From assembly GCA_003342815.1 (NCBI GenBank), contig PTEX01000192.1, positions 1,170,356 through 1,234,355 of the forward strand: 64,000 nucleotides of DNA. Reading direction: 5' to 3'. A program made the position numbers and the translations under genes. Shown here one piece after another: positions 1-12,400 of the stretch (positions are counted from its first letter, which is position 1; each line of letters starts with the position of its first letter). Origin of the DNA: Eudromia elegans (lineage: Eukaryota; Chordata; Aves; Tinamiformes; Tinamidae). The notes beneath the pieces were generated by a model. The model searched no databases and was not told the origin of the DNA. It saw only the letters and a list, made by a program, of their open reading frames with translations.

Positions 1-2750
1 AAGATGCTGCCACAGTAGCAGCTACAAAATGTGTTTGAAGCAATGGCCCCTTCAAGGACACTCCGTGCTCTGGTATTTGGTGTTTCTCGTTAGTTTTTAG
101 CCGTGCCCATGTGCACATCCATCTGAGACACAATGAACAGACAGCCTGGTTTATGATGCTGGAAATGCCGACCGCGCCGGCTGCTGCAAGCTTGGCTCTC
201 CGGGTAGGCACACAGGTACCGGGTGTTAACGGGGGGCTTTTTAATATTTACCTCTAATCTAGAAATGCAACAATCCATTCATAGTGCAGAAGTGAGCTGG
301 CTGGGAAGTCACTCACTGTGTCCCTGTCTGTGTCACCCACCCTAAAGACGTGAGGCTTTTCACAAGGTTACCGTGAGCTTTACGTATCGTGTTGGTTTTT
401 ATGCACCTTCCATGGCTTCCTTGGCGTGAAGTGCTTTGTAAAGGGATCTGTTTGACCTTCAGCTAGCTCCTTCAGTCCACATTCATGCACTGTGCTGGAA
501 GGAGAGGGAAATAAAAAGAAAAAAATTAAAACTTATTGTATTTATATTTTTGATTCAGGACATTAACAAAGTAACATTGTAGAAACATAGTAGTTTTCAC
601 CTACGTTATGGTGCTGATCTGCAAGGCAACTTCAGTGAACATCAGTACCGTTTTCTGTTCCTGTTGCAACCGTGTTACGGTCTGATGATCGCGGAGAAGC
701 GGGGACTTGATGGTGGTTGTGTCCATGCTGGATACAGCTTTGGGCAGTAGCAAGCGTGAGAAGAGCCCGGTTTGTGCAAGGGAGAGGGGTCCTTGTCACT
801 GTGTGCAGCTGCTGCTGCAGGTGGTCACGGGGATCACGTGGGTCCCGTGCGCCTGTTCCATGCTCAACAGGTTCATGGAACGGCCCCGATTTCTGAAGGG
901 GGAAAAGAGTTTGTGGTTTTTCTGTGACCATTCGTGGGAGCCTCCTTGTTTGGTGGACTGCAGGGCTTGGTCACTAACAGGATGAAATGCTGTAAATGCC
1001 CAGTGCCCCTTCAGACAACATTTTTAGACAGATCTTTCCCAGCTAGAACTTCTGGGTGAATCCCAGCCGAGCTGACACTGAGGCAAAGCTCCCAGGAGGG
1101 CAGGGATTGAATCCTGACAGCGATTGATGTGACTCTGTCAGTTCTACTGCTCTTTGCCCTGCAGTTCCCGACCAGCAGCCTGGAGGCCTCGTGGGGTTCC
1201 CTGTGTGCCACGGGCTGCAGCACAAGGATGGTGTGAGAGCAGGAGCATTTGCTCACACTGGAATGCAGCTAGACCGTCTTGAAAAGTGAATTTTGGTATA
1301 ACAAAAAGTTGCACGTTTTTGTAGGATGGCTCCTTATGTTACCATCACCTGCTTTAATCAACCAGTGGCTCTTGGAAGCAAATTAATCTGAGAATAGGCC
1401 TGAATGGATTGTGGTTCTGGAGACGTTGCTCGGCGTTGCCGGATCACACGTGCAGAGGACACGGTGACACCGCTGCCGTGCCCTGTGTTCATCATTGGTC
1501 TTATATAAGTACATATATATCACATATATATCATATATGTATTTTATATATACACATCAGGCAAACCAACTCTCCAGTAGAACCTCCAGCTGTTACTCTC
1601 TGTTGTAAGATGCTTTTCTGCCAGATGGAGGTTTGTGATCATAGCTGTTTGTTAAGCACCATCTAGCTCTTCCTTTTTAAGTAAAATGTGACTTTGCTTA
1701 TTTTAATACCGTGGGGTTTTTGGCAGTAATCGTTGGAGTGGTGGTGGGTATAATGTGTGTATATGCTGCCTAAGTACATGTGGTCACTTAATTATTAGTG
1801 CAGAATCTTTTGTAATCTTCTTAAAGAGGAAGGAAACATTAGCTAAAAGAAGGGCAAATTTATAATTAACATGGCAGAAATTTAAATCTGTTGCGCTGTC
1901 AAGGCAAGTGGATATACTGTTTCAGATAAGTGATGTAACCTTGGAGTGTTTTACGATTGTGACTGGACAAGCAAAATGGAAATGCTAGGTTGTATAGAGC
2001 AATATTTCACATACTCTGTGCCGTATTTTCCAGTATAAAATGGGTAGAAAACTTGTAAAATATACTGCACTTGAGATTAAAAATGTATCTGTGGCTGAAG
2101 CAGGAATGGGAAATTCGTGCTATTTTTTGTGCAAGGCTTCAGTTAACCACTGCGCCTGTTACAGGAAGCTCAAAACACATCTAGTGGACAGGATATAGTT
2201 TGCTTTTAAAAGCAGTAGGAGAGAAAAGAGTTAATATCCGGTTATTTATGGCCTTTCTTATTTGTCAGCATCTCACATCCAGGAAGCAAGGCTTTGAACA
2301 GAAGGAGGCTGTTTAAGGAGGACCCTAGTGCTTGTGAGCACCGGGCCCGGTGCTGCTGCACCGCAGGTATCGCTGCTGCTCGCCTTGGTTCCAGAGTGCT
2401 CCTCCCCTCTTTCCTCTGCTTCGTCATCCTCGTTGGGTGGACGAAGCTGCTTCGTTCCCATGGCAGGAGCGCCTGGAGAGCAGCTTGGTCAGTGCGTCGT
2501 GCAGCTTGTGGGATCACGGGCAGGAGGGAGGTGCCGTGAGGGTGATGGAAGCCTAAAGCAAAGAGCCACGATTTCCTGCCTCGTTACCAAGTCTGGTGCC
2601 CTGGACGGGGCAGCACGTGCCAGTGGTTGCCGGTTTCTTAGCGGATCCAGCAAAGCAGCCCATTCACTGCCACTTACAGTGTGGAGTCCAGCTGAACAGC
2701 TTCCATCATAGCAGACTTTTTTATATACCTAATTTGACTAGCTGTGATAG
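1..2750. other. Non-coding stretch, no gene recognised
   Basis: Unique-looking DNA of mixed composition. Open frames are short and overlap on both strands, and none carries a domain I can name. The segment includes an AT-rich simple stretch near 1.5 kb, a CACGTG hexamer near 835 and an AT-rich block around 1.7-2.1 kb. A pyrimidine-rich run begins at about 2760 and leads into the candidate exon at 2802. I see no interspersed repeat here. Confidence 0.6.
1501..1556. repeat. Imperfect AT-rich simple repeat (TA/CATA type)
   Basis: About 55 bases of alternating ATAT blocks broken by single C and G bases. The stretch is low in complexity and contains several short self-complementary parts. It is an ordinary degenerate microsatellite with no gene nearby that it could clearly regulate. 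Confidence 0.75.
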
Positions 2751-2801
2751 CGAGCTGGCGCTTCCTCCTCTTTCCTCATTTTTCTAATTTTCCTCCGGCA
2801 G

Positions 2802-2914
2802 TCTGCACAGAGACACCATGGGCTAGGTGTCAGGAAGGCTCTTCTTAGCAACAGACCTGGACTAGAGCTGCGAAGAATGAAAGGGCACTTAAAAATCTCC
2901 CAGGGCGTCATTTG
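2802..2914 (+). other. Candidate internal exon, unproven
   Basis: A long pyrimidine tract from about 2760 ends in a CAG acceptor at 2799-2801. A good donor (TTG then GTAAGG) starts at 2915. The 113 bases between them are open in one frame from the first base; the other two frames contain stops. The putative peptide starts SAQRHHGLGVRKALLSNRP and is basic, with no domain I recognise. As an exon it would enter in phase 0 and leave in phase 2. Strong decoy splice-site pairs are common in vertebrate introns, and no partner exon with matching phase is visible nearby. This could therefore be a non-coding RNA exon or chance. The frame and splice signals are seen in the sequence; the gene is inference. 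Confidence 0.17.
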
Positions 2915-5900
2915 GTAAGGAAGTAAATCCAGGTTCACGCGTAGTGCCAGGCTTTGTGCTGAAGAGCTCTCCTGGCCCGCGCTGTGCCGGCGAGGTTCCC
3001 CTGCGCCTCTCTCTGGTCCCTGCCTGTCTTCCACGCCGCTGCATTGACAGTAGCGTGAGGCCTTCACCAGGAGCCCTGCAGGGAGATCCGACTCCGTGTG
3101 TGAGCCCCCGGCCTCTGTGCACGTGGGAACCCCCCATCCGAAGGGTTCTGCTGCACTGGAGGATTCCCCCGCCTCAGTCTGAAGAGCTTGGGTGTAATTG
3201 TGTTGAGAAAATTGTCCATCTTTTTCTGAAATGGTTTTTATTGATACAGCTATTTTCCTTTAGAGAAGGCATCTCTGTGCCTTTATTTGCTTATTAACCG
3301 GTTCAAAGAATGTGCTTGCTGGATCTGCAGAAACACCGGAACTGTTGATAGCAGATAGTCAAAGCTGCAATCACTTTTCGTTTTATAAAGATGATGACAC
3401 TATCCGAGGATTATCCTCTAGCAAAATCTCCCAAACTTTAAGACACTGTTTCATTCCAGAGTTGTCTGCAGGTGTGCTTTAATTCCAGCACATTTATTAC
3501 CATTCCCTTTTGAGTGTTTCTCAAAATGAGCTTCATTAGAAAACTTTATAAAAATGACACTCTTTGTCATATCTTAAGTAAGTGATATAAATACATATTA
3601 ATACACTGAAAAAGCTTGATAAGTGTTCGTACCAGTTCTTTGATTCTGTCAGGACTAAGGAGGCCTGTTTTGAAACAGGTGGGATCCTGCCATACCCTGC
3701 TGCTGTTGAACTAGGCAGGCAGGGCTTTAGGTTGCACTGCGGTGACACTGTGGGCACGTTGCCCTTCTGATATTACAAACTGTCTACCACCCATATTTTC
3801 TTCAAAAACAGGCACAATCCCTAAAAATTATGTTTTTTAGTCAGGAGGAGAATCTTGGAGTGAACAAAGCCTGTGAGAAAAATGCTGCAAGAGAGTCTTT
3901 TTTGCACATTCTTAGTGGAGAAATACATTCAATTTTGTTCTTGAATCATGTAAAAATATAGTACAGTGTCTGGGAAATGATAAGATGGCATTCTGTAGCT
4001 TGCAGTTGGATGTTCTGAGATAATGTGACTTCATTTTGGTTTCAGAATGGGTCAGCATCCTGCAAATACCATATACTGCCTGTGTGCCTTCGCAGTGGGA
4101 TGTGCTCCTCGGAAGTGACAACGTGCCTTTTTTGTATTCTGTAGCTGCAGCTAGCAAACAGTGCCTTACTGTTCAGAACCCGTGATATTCTCATTTCAAG
4201 TCTGCGGAGAGAATTTATCCTTTGAAAGACTGGAATTTTTTGAGCCTTAAATGGATTTTTATTACCAAAGCAAGAAAACTGTAGCCTGCGCCTACACGCA
4301 TTGCTGAAACGTTATGTATTTTGTGAACTTCTTCCTTGAATTAGGTGTCTGAGATGCCACCTTAGCCCACTGCTCTCCAGAGCCACCCATAGAAACCTCC
4401 CTGAAACTCCATATAGTGACTGTATATTAATTTCCACTTGTTTCCCTTCTGAACATCCTCAGTGCTTCAGAAACACAGGCCAAGGGAAGAGGTGCGTCTG
4501 CTGCAAGTGGTAATTCACATGGCATCTAGCAATAAACTACTAAAGACTCTACCAGAATATCTGCCCAAACTGGAATGATCCCATCTCCTCATCCTTGTGG
4601 AACAGGAGAGATTAAAATCTAAGACATTTGCTAACACATTTCAAATATAAGCTCAGATTAGCTGTAAAAAAAAAAAAAAAAAAAGTGAATTGAATCTCAA
4701 TCTATCAAAGAGGAACAAAATAGGCTTGGGGGACAATTAAGTAAATATCTGGGTGTGTTACAGCACCTATGGAATATCACACTGTGTAGGTGAGTCTGGT
4801 TTCTATGCTATCCTAGCATTTCATAAAGAAATTTCGTACTTTCCATTCTGGCTTTGTCTTGCTGCAGAGGGTGCAGAATGGATCACGTCAGCTGAGGGCT
4901 CTGCGTGGTGCTGTTGTAGGAGGGATAGATGATATCAATGAGGAAAGATGCAGTTAGGATGATGACTTTCACTTAGACCTTCGGACTTCTTTAAAATGAA
5001 ATTACAACAATTATTATGCTTGCTGGATTGTACATCTAATACTGCAGTTTATTACACAGAATACATTCCAATTGTCAAGAGTGGGGAATTACTGTATATA
5101 CAGCAGAGAGCTTAGGACAGGCTGTGGTCTGATTTTTGCATCCCCAACTTCAGGGAAGCGAGATTTACATGGTTGCAGAAGTGGACTTTGCAAGTGCGGT
5201 TAGGTAAGTACGGTGAGAGGTAGGAAAAGTGCAAGAGATCGGCTGAACTTGCCCTTTCTGTTCTTAATAAATGCAAATAGGGATTGCAAAAATACATACT
5301 GTCTGAATGGATGAAATGGAAGTCACACCCTTGCTATGGAGCTTGGTGACTTCTTGCTGGGGACTGAATCAGTGCTCTATAATCTCTTGTAGCTGCTCCG
5401 TTTTACTTCCCCCCAAGATGCTTGATAGGCCACGAGGAGGCTAAAATGTGCTGGTAAATTCCATGAGCTCAGTGCAGAGCCTTTGGAGGCAGTTAAGACT
5501 CTTTCCACTGATTTCAATGGAGCCAGAGCCTGTGTCATTATCTGAAATTCGAATGCAAGCCTTGAGGGTAAAGCTTAATTTAAACTAATAATTTAAGTTA
5601 CCTTATAAGACAGAGATCTCTTCAGCTCAGCGCGTTGAATCAGTATGTCATCCATTTTCTATATGAACAACTGCCACCACATTATGATTCATGACCAATG
5701 CATTGCTTAGTGCTGCAGTTTTACCATTAGGCAGCCAAACAGAACTGGACGGGCTGTGAAAGCAGCCTGTACAGACTATACAAGGGTGTATCGTTTTCCC
5801 TTTTCTGGAAGAACCCTTTCTGGGGTCCCACATCAGTTCAGGTTATCTGTGTGACTAAAGAAGAGAAATACCTACCAGAGCACAGGGCTGGGTGGGATGC

Positions 5901-5970
5901 GGATGCCCTGAGCCTGCCTTTGGATGTAGTACGTGTGCCTTGATCTGCTCTTGAAACTCCAGCTTGCAGA
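2915..5970. other. Non-coding stretch, no gene recognised
   Basis: GC-richer to about 3200, then AT-rich. It contains a 19-base A run at 4666. A patch near 5500 has a TTCAATGGAG core like old reptile interspersed elements, but it is too short to assign. Open frames are short and unconvincing. Confidence 0.55.
4666..4684. repeat. Poly(A) run, 19 bases
   Basis: An uninterrupted run of 19 A. I checked the 350 bases to its left for a processed gene copy or SINE body and recognised none, so it is listed as a plain homopolymer rather than a retroposon tail. Confidence 0.9.
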
Positions 5971-5971
5971 G

Positions 5972-6124
5972 CTATTCTGAGGTAAATACGGTCCCTTTCA
6001 GTTTCTGGATGCTCATCTGTTTTTCTTCTCTTTGAGACCACAGTCTCTTAAAAGACCATTCATTTGACTCATAAATTTGTTCATCAACATCATCTGCAAT
6101 CTCCAGCTTTGTTTGCTGCTGCAT
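5972..6124 (-). other. Short coding-like frame, unproven
   Basis: Read on the minus strand from an ATG at 6124-6122 to a TAG at 5974-5972, this is a 50-residue frame. It begins MQQQTKLEIADDVDEQIYES and continues acidic and then basic (SFKRLWSQREEKQM). The composition, rich in Glu, Asp, Gln and Lys with few Cys or Pro, is more protein-like than that of neighbouring frames. The frame stays open upstream of the ATG, but there the residues become His/Cys/Ser-rich and look random. I see no clean acceptor or donor. It may be a decayed exon or chance, and I do not recognise the peptide. Confidence 0.12.
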
Positions 6125-6239
6125 TTTTAAGGTATGATGCTGTGGTATGCAAGGATCCGAACATGCTTCGGAGCAGGCGTTATTGACTCTTCCATGCTCC
6201 TCGTCTGTCGGAGGCGATGAAGAGTGGTGAAGATGGACT

Positions 6240-6500
6240 CACTGACGCTCACACTGAAGGTGAACGTGGCCCCGTGTGTGGGAGCGGTGAGGTAGCATCC
6301 CCGGGGCGTGGGGCTGGGGATCCCGCCCACGTGTTTGTGCCGCGTTCCTGCCTTAATTTAGACGCTCCGGGGACCAGCTGCGTCCCGGTGCGGCAGGAGG
6401 AGCGGCTGGGCCGGGAGCTGCGAGAGCCGCAGGGCCCGCGGTGACGGCGGAGGGTGGAGGTGCTGCTCGCCTTGTCCTGGCACTGCGGCACTGTGGGCAC
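6240..6500. other. CpG-rich patch
   Basis: GC-rich with many CpG dinucleotides by eye in otherwise CpG-poor surroundings. The neighbouring minus frames (106 and 74 codons) follow from the composition. It could be a small CpG island or simply GC-rich sequence. No TATA box, initiator or transcript can be shown. Confidence 0.35.
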
Positions 6501-7093
6501 CGTGCGGTTTGAAAACTGGAATTTCAGCAAAGTTGTAGTAAACAAGGAATCTGAAATGAGACAGAGCACGTATGCGGGTCACAGGCTTTGTGAGTGCTTA
6601 GCACTGTGCCGCTGGGTTGAACGGTGTGTTCCGCAGCCATGGGGATCGTGAAGGGGCAGATGTTAAGTGCCGTGCTTGGCTCCTGATTCTCTTCCACATT
6701 CCCTGCCAATATTTAATATTTAACACGAGGAAGCGCTCTCTGTAATAACCCCTTTGTAAACAGTCTTTGGCAGATGTATCCTTTGCGGGCTCTGGTGGAC
6801 AGCACGTTGGGGAGGATTTGCTGAGGTGGCGTTAGGGTTTGCTTGTCCTTCAAGGAAAACCATTCAGTCACAACCAGAGCAGCTTTTCCCGACGGGACAG
6901 AGCAGAGAGGCCCTGTGGTCGCCTGGTTGTTTCTAAACAAACTTTGCAGTTATTAACGGAAGGCTGAAAATAGGGAGCCTGCAGCCCAGGCCTTCACCTG
7001 CTGCTTTTACCCTAAATTCTCCCACTGGCAACTCGTATCTTATTGAAAAACCCCGATTTAGGTTGAACCTTGCTTTTTATTGGTGTTTATATC

Positions 7094-7124
7094 TCTTATT
7101 TTTTATTTATTTTTTATTTTTTTA
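7094..7124. repeat. T-rich low-complexity tract
   Basis: About 30 bases of T runs separated by single A bases (TTTTTTATTTATT pattern). I saw no retroposon body attached to it. Confidence 0.75.
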
Positions 7125-9266
7125 ACCTGCTGGTGTTGTTTCCTGGTGTGTGGCTAACCAGTTCAAATGAAATAGCGCAGAAATCCTTCTCCTGGTAAAA
7201 AGGAAGCAGAACTGGGAAGATAAAAGAGTTTGAGATTCACTTCCACCGAGCTGGAGCTGCCTGGATGGAGCAGCTCTGCAGCTGGTTCACATTTTCACAG
7301 GACCAGCTGCTTAAACCAGTCATGTTGCCAGAGCCCCCCTTCTATTCAGGGCAGAGCTCTGCACAGGCTCTTCGGTGGCCCCTTTGGTGCCTGCGGCCTC
7401 CTCTTGCATCCCCACGTGTTAAACCCCATCGTTGGGAGCCTCTTGTTGCTGCTGGCTCTGCAGCAGGCTGGGGGTACCACGGGCTCTGCCAAACGCGCCT
7501 TCACGCCTACCTATTTGTGTAGCTCAGGCTGAAAGCTGGTGACTAAGAGTGGCTTTTCTTTCTTCTTTAAGAGATGAGTTTATTTTGCACTCGTCCTAGT
7601 CCCCAGCATTGTGGTGTTGGGAAGGTCCTTGTTCTCGGGCTTGAGTGAAGGCTCAGGATTTAGGCTCTGCAAAGGCAATTGCTGCAGTATATTTGAGGAA
7701 GCTGATTAAGTGTGATGTGATATGACAACTTGGTGAAAATTAAAGGATTTCACTGTCTAGCTTGGGCTGTAAGCTGCAGCAGGATCTTAGCAATAACTTA
7801 AAATGCTTGAATTACGTGTTTAGAAACAGCAATGTAATTTGTCTGACACGTAGTATTTAAGTCTGATGCTTCAGAATTGGTGCTCTCACAAGCACAGAGT
7901 AACTCAAGGACTATTTGTAGTATTTGTGGTCAGGAGATGCCATAAAGTGTAACTTGGAGGCTGCCACTTCTCACCGGAATTGCAGGGAGTTTTGCCCTAG
8001 GTTGGGCTCTGAAACCGGATTGCAGCTGCCGGGGGCAGAGGGACTAATCCGCTTTGGGGGCACCCCAAAGAGCCAGTCACGTTCGGACTGTAATTACACA
8101 TTTTTATTAAAACGAGCTGGGATTTCAGGCAATAAGAAACTCTAATCAACTTCAGAGGTTAGAACCTTACTGTGTCTTCCATTTTCAATGATTTTTCTTC
8201 AGTTTCCCTCAAATCAATTTTAAATTCTACTCTCTACATTTTATTCCTCTAGTTCACTTTAGCTATGTTTTATTTTAAACTTTAACATAATAATTTGATC
8301 TGTTTCATCTTAAATCAGGCCATTTTGGCTACTCTTATCAGATTTTCTTTTTTTCTTTTTGCTTGTGGTTTGGTACAGATTGAATGAGGACGTCTTTAAT
8401 GAGAGCCTGGTTTCATTTCTAAGAGCTGGTGAATAGATAGGTGCTTTTTATACTTTTGCTAGGATTCTGTGAAAAAAAAAAAGTTATTTTATTGCTAGCG
8501 CTTCACAACAAAGATCTAGCACAATATTTGCATTTGTATAACAATTTCCATCCCGGTTCCCAGTCTGCGAGCCTGTTGCTTTGCTGAACTGCAGCCATCT
8601 CGGAGGAGCACTGCAGCAGCCAAGGACAACGGGCAGGAATCTGTGTTTTTTCCAAAGAGCCTCAAGGTATCGTCACTGTCCACAGCAGAGCATGTGGATA
8701 TTGAAGATCTCATCTGAAAGATGCAGATGAACAGGCTGCCAGGAGTTAGAGGTAATTAAAACCACATATTGAGATAACTGGCCAGCCCCATCCTTGCTTT
8801 GCTGTAGTGTGTTTTCCAGTGCGAGGGACGTGTTTCTGCACTGCTCCTTTTAATGCACAGAAGAGGCAGCTGCAGCAGCTCCCTGTGCAGGAAAGGGGCA
8901 GTGGGCTCGGAGCAGGAGTGATGAGCGGCGACGTCGCCCTCAGGATGCCCAGGGCCACTGGGCAGGGACAGCAGGGCCACACGTGAGGTTCTGCTCCCGG
9001 CCGCTCTCCTCGGTGTGACGTACAGGGCTGAGGCTGCAGACTTGTTGGCCTCTTGGACATTTCCAGGCAGGAGAACCTTTACACTGTTGTCCCCAACTGT
9101 CTTCTTATGCCCGTGGAGGTTAGTTATGTTCCGTGGATGTAATGAAGAGTGTAATTGTGGCTGCGAAAGGGCTTCCCGAGGAGGAGCCCAGGCCAGGCCT
9201 CCCTCCACCGAGGTGTTTAGCAGGGTTCCCCACTAGCTGGGCTCGGTCACCGCCCGTTCCCCTGCA

Positions 9267-9433
9267 GTGCCATGGAGCTACATCCCAGGGAGCTGCTGTG
9301 GCTTGGCACAGCCATCACCCGCTGCCGGGAGTGCCTCGGAGCATCCCTCGCGCTCCTGTTCCGGAGGCTCCTTCGGTTGTTCCGTTCGCAAGGCACGACA
9401 AGTGCTGCTCTGTGCTTCGTTTATATTTACCTG
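9267..9433 (+). other. Candidate 5' coding exon, unproven
   Basis: A pyrimidine-rich acceptor ending CCCCTGCAG at 9266 is followed within six bases by an ATG at 9272 in a very good start context (GCCATGG). The frame runs open for 54 codons to a strong donor, CTG then GTGAGT, at 9434, leaving in phase 0. The peptide begins MELHPRELLWLGTAITRCRE. Its second half has a basic-hydrophobic stretch (LALLFRRLLRLFR) and ends in a short hydrophobic run, AALCFVYIYL, at residues 45-54. That end could be the start of a membrane anchor. The segment has more CpG than its flanks. I do not recognise the protein and could not identify a following exon. The splice signals and start context are seen; coding function is inference. 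Confidence 0.22.
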
Positions 9434-9439
9434 GTGAGT

Positions 9440-12400
9440 GAAGTCCCTTTTGCTTTCCCTGTATTTCTTTAATGAATGGCTGTTTGTAAGAAAAATGATC
9501 CTGGCGTCTCGGAGGAATTAACCCAAAGGCAAGAATTGTGGGATAATTGATGCCACTGTTAATGGTTTAAGCCGATGAGTGCCTCTGTGCTCCCCCTGCT
9601 CAGAGTTTGGAAATGAAGGTGAACTGAATTAGAGCAGTAAGTTCTCAGTCTGCTGAATAATGGAAAGATAATGTGATAGCCACACACTGGATTAATTTTT
9701 GTGCAGTAAGTTTAATTAGTACCTTGCAGGAAGTCAGTGTGTGTCTTCAGTGAAAGCAGTGAAGGACAGAGGATCGATTCTCCATCCGCACCTTGGTTTC
9801 GCCTTGTCTTTAGTTGCAAGGGTCCTTTTTTCCCCCTAGTTGCTTATTAAATGTTGGGATTGCTTGTTTTAAAGGTGTGTTTCAGTCCAAGTGGGGCAGC
9901 GGGTGAAACTGGTATCGTCAAACCTCGTCTCTACTCCTTGATCTCACGTAGTGCTGTGCCAAAGGGGTCTGTGTAAACGCAGCCATCACAACACGTGTTT
10001 CCAGATGAGTCCATCACGCCTGATCTTTTGTCCACATCCTCTCTATAGGAGTTTCTTTTCTTTGTGTAGCTTGATTTTTCCTCCTCAGCCTTCATAGTTC
10101 TAGGCTTTGTTGTCTCTTACAAATCTAGGCCTCGATCTCTCTTACCGAGTCAGGGGAGAGCAATCCTTAGGATTTCTCCTCTCTCTCAGCATTATTATCC
10201 ATGTTTTTGGACTGTGTCTGTGCTACTAGTTAGCTCTTTAGCATTGCCTACAGGGATAGCTGGTAAGATTTACTATTCCCTTGTTATCACTGATGGAAGG
10301 AAAGCTCTGTGGGTTGTATTTTTATGCACAGAAGTATTATTACTAGGGAAACCTTCTTTAGGTTTATGCACTCTTTTCCCCCCCTGAGAACTTGCTTGCA
10401 GTGCTTTCATGAAGGAACACGGATTATAACGTGATTTCTCACAAGAGTGAAACTGGCACCATTATAGTGGAATTTAACCTCTCCATAGGAATTCTCGCTC
10501 TTGTATTTAGGGAAAATACTGCAATTCCTGCTCACCTCATCTTTGTGGCCTTGGGTTTCTTTGTTGCTTTCATATGGATTACTGATGAAATTAACTCCCT
10601 TAGTAAAATCTATATGCAGTTGAAATTAGAGTCTAATGCCTTAAAGTGACCACCTGAAGAGCTAGTTCTTCAAGTACTTTATCTTCTGTGAATCATCAAA
10701 AAATCAGTTAATAAATAAATGTTAGATTCTAAGCTCAGTTAAATGTTGTTGATAACAAAGATGCCAGGATGCATTTGTCATTCTGAAGTGAGAACTCTTC
10801 TCATGCTCTCCCCATTGTTTTTTTATGCCATTTTACAACTTCTTAATTTAGTTAACAGCTCTGCTGTTTGTGCAGCCGAGGGAACAAATGACTTTAGTGT
10901 GTGGTTACTAAGAATATCACAGATACTTGACTCTGAGCACAGCAGAAATACGGTAACCTGCAGGATTTCTTCTGCAAAATATTACTCATCCAGGTAAACT
11001 GTATGGGCTTTATTTAGCAGGCCTGACTCCATAGCACTGTTTTCCTGCGCTTATCCTTGCCTGGATCCAAACCCTTCGTCCCCTCCTGAGCTTTCTGTGC
11101 TCTCAGTCCCGAGAGCTGTGTGGTCTCGTCCTTTGAAGGTGGGCGACGCCAGAAGCCCCTCCTGGTCCCACCCTAACACACACGGGAGTACAACACTAAC
11201 CTTAACCCTTTTCTTTCTTATAATTTACAGAGTGAATTGGGTTTAATTTAAGAGAGGGAACGTGCTGTAAAGACAGGGCAGGAATGCTGACAGGGAGAGA
11301 GGCAGAGATTGGCTTTGCGGTTTGCCTCCTGCACTGTCATCTTCTGAGCGTTACAGAGTGGTGAATTAGCTTGCTGTGCATCTTTTAGTTTTTTTTCTTG
11401 GATAATGTCTTACTTTAAACATAAGATTGGCCCTCAAACTCACTCCTCTCGCAAGAGGATAGCTGAAATGTTTTAGTTTATAATACCGTGCATGTTTTAC
11501 TTGCCATGCAAAACAAGAGGGGAAACCTTAGGAGAGTGTGGTCATATATATACAGTGCTGTTAATGCATACATAGAATTCCAGTGCCTGCAGCCCAATGT
11601 CACCTTTCTGCATCTCCCTTCCCTGCTCACCTCTCTGAGAGTAAATACTGAAAGAAAAGAGGCAGTGAGTCCTGGTGACGCTTGGCTGGCCCTGCCCGGG
11701 CCTGGCTAACACCGAGCGATCCCGACTGTGCTGCTGAGGGCTCTGCCTCTGCCAGTCCCGGGGTCTCTGGAGAGAAGGGAAGTACCTGGGGCCAGTGTGT
11801 GTGTGCAGCAAGGGTGGCACGGGCTGTGTCACAGTCTGCCGGCTCGGGAATGCTCCCCTTTCCCTCCCCGTAAATAGGAGACTGTAACAGGGACTTGGAT
11901 CTGCAGCCTATTTTTGTTTCTAGTAAGACTGTTAGTAACAGTGTTATCTTGTGTTTCTTCTCACCACTTCTTTTAGTACCAGTGCTACCAAGGGATGGAT
12001 GCTCTGGGATTCTACCGCACAGCGTTAAGGATGAAAAGAACATGTTCCTATAGCACCAGGGTCCATAGTCAGGGAAAACTGCAAGTCCATTCGTTACTAA
12101 CAGGCATTGAAGCCATTACCAATTACACACAGATTCCCAATTACAGACTTTCTAAAAGGATAATACAAATCTGTAACGGTTCCAAAGAAAACTCAGGGTT
12201 TATTCTGTGAAGAGTCCCTGGCTAAGTGGAGCATGGAAATTCCTTCAATTCATTGGATTAATTAGTCAGTAAGTGTATGATACAACTATTTCTTTTACTT
12301 GATTCTTCCAGTGGAAAATATACACCGCTTCTACTTAAAAATAACCCTGGAATGACAAGACACTCTGCCTGCTAGGGTCTCTGGGCTGAGCGGAACAGAT

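Larger units (their letters stand above)
6125..9266. other. Non-coding stretch, no gene recognised
   Basis: Starts with a CpG-rich patch (about 6240-6500). A T-rich tract at 7094-7124 and a long AT-rich block at 8160-8350 follow. An 11-base A run sits near 8472. Frames of 100-150 codons between 8746 and 9208 overlap on the minus strand in two phases and look like by-products of GC-rich sequence. Confidence 0.55.

Noticed and set aside
4300-4684. Processed pseudogene ending in the A19 run
   Set aside because: No recognisable coding or SINE body precedes the A run and no flanking target-site duplication is evident by eye.
6284-6305. let-7-like seed word TGAGGTAG
   Set aside because: The bases after the seed do not match let-7 and no hairpin partner is present.
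8746-9208. Overlapping minus frames of 104 and 150 codons
   Set aside because: Two phases of the same strand are open at once and the residues are Ser/Pro/Leu/His-rich without pattern, as expected from GC-rich non-coding DNA.
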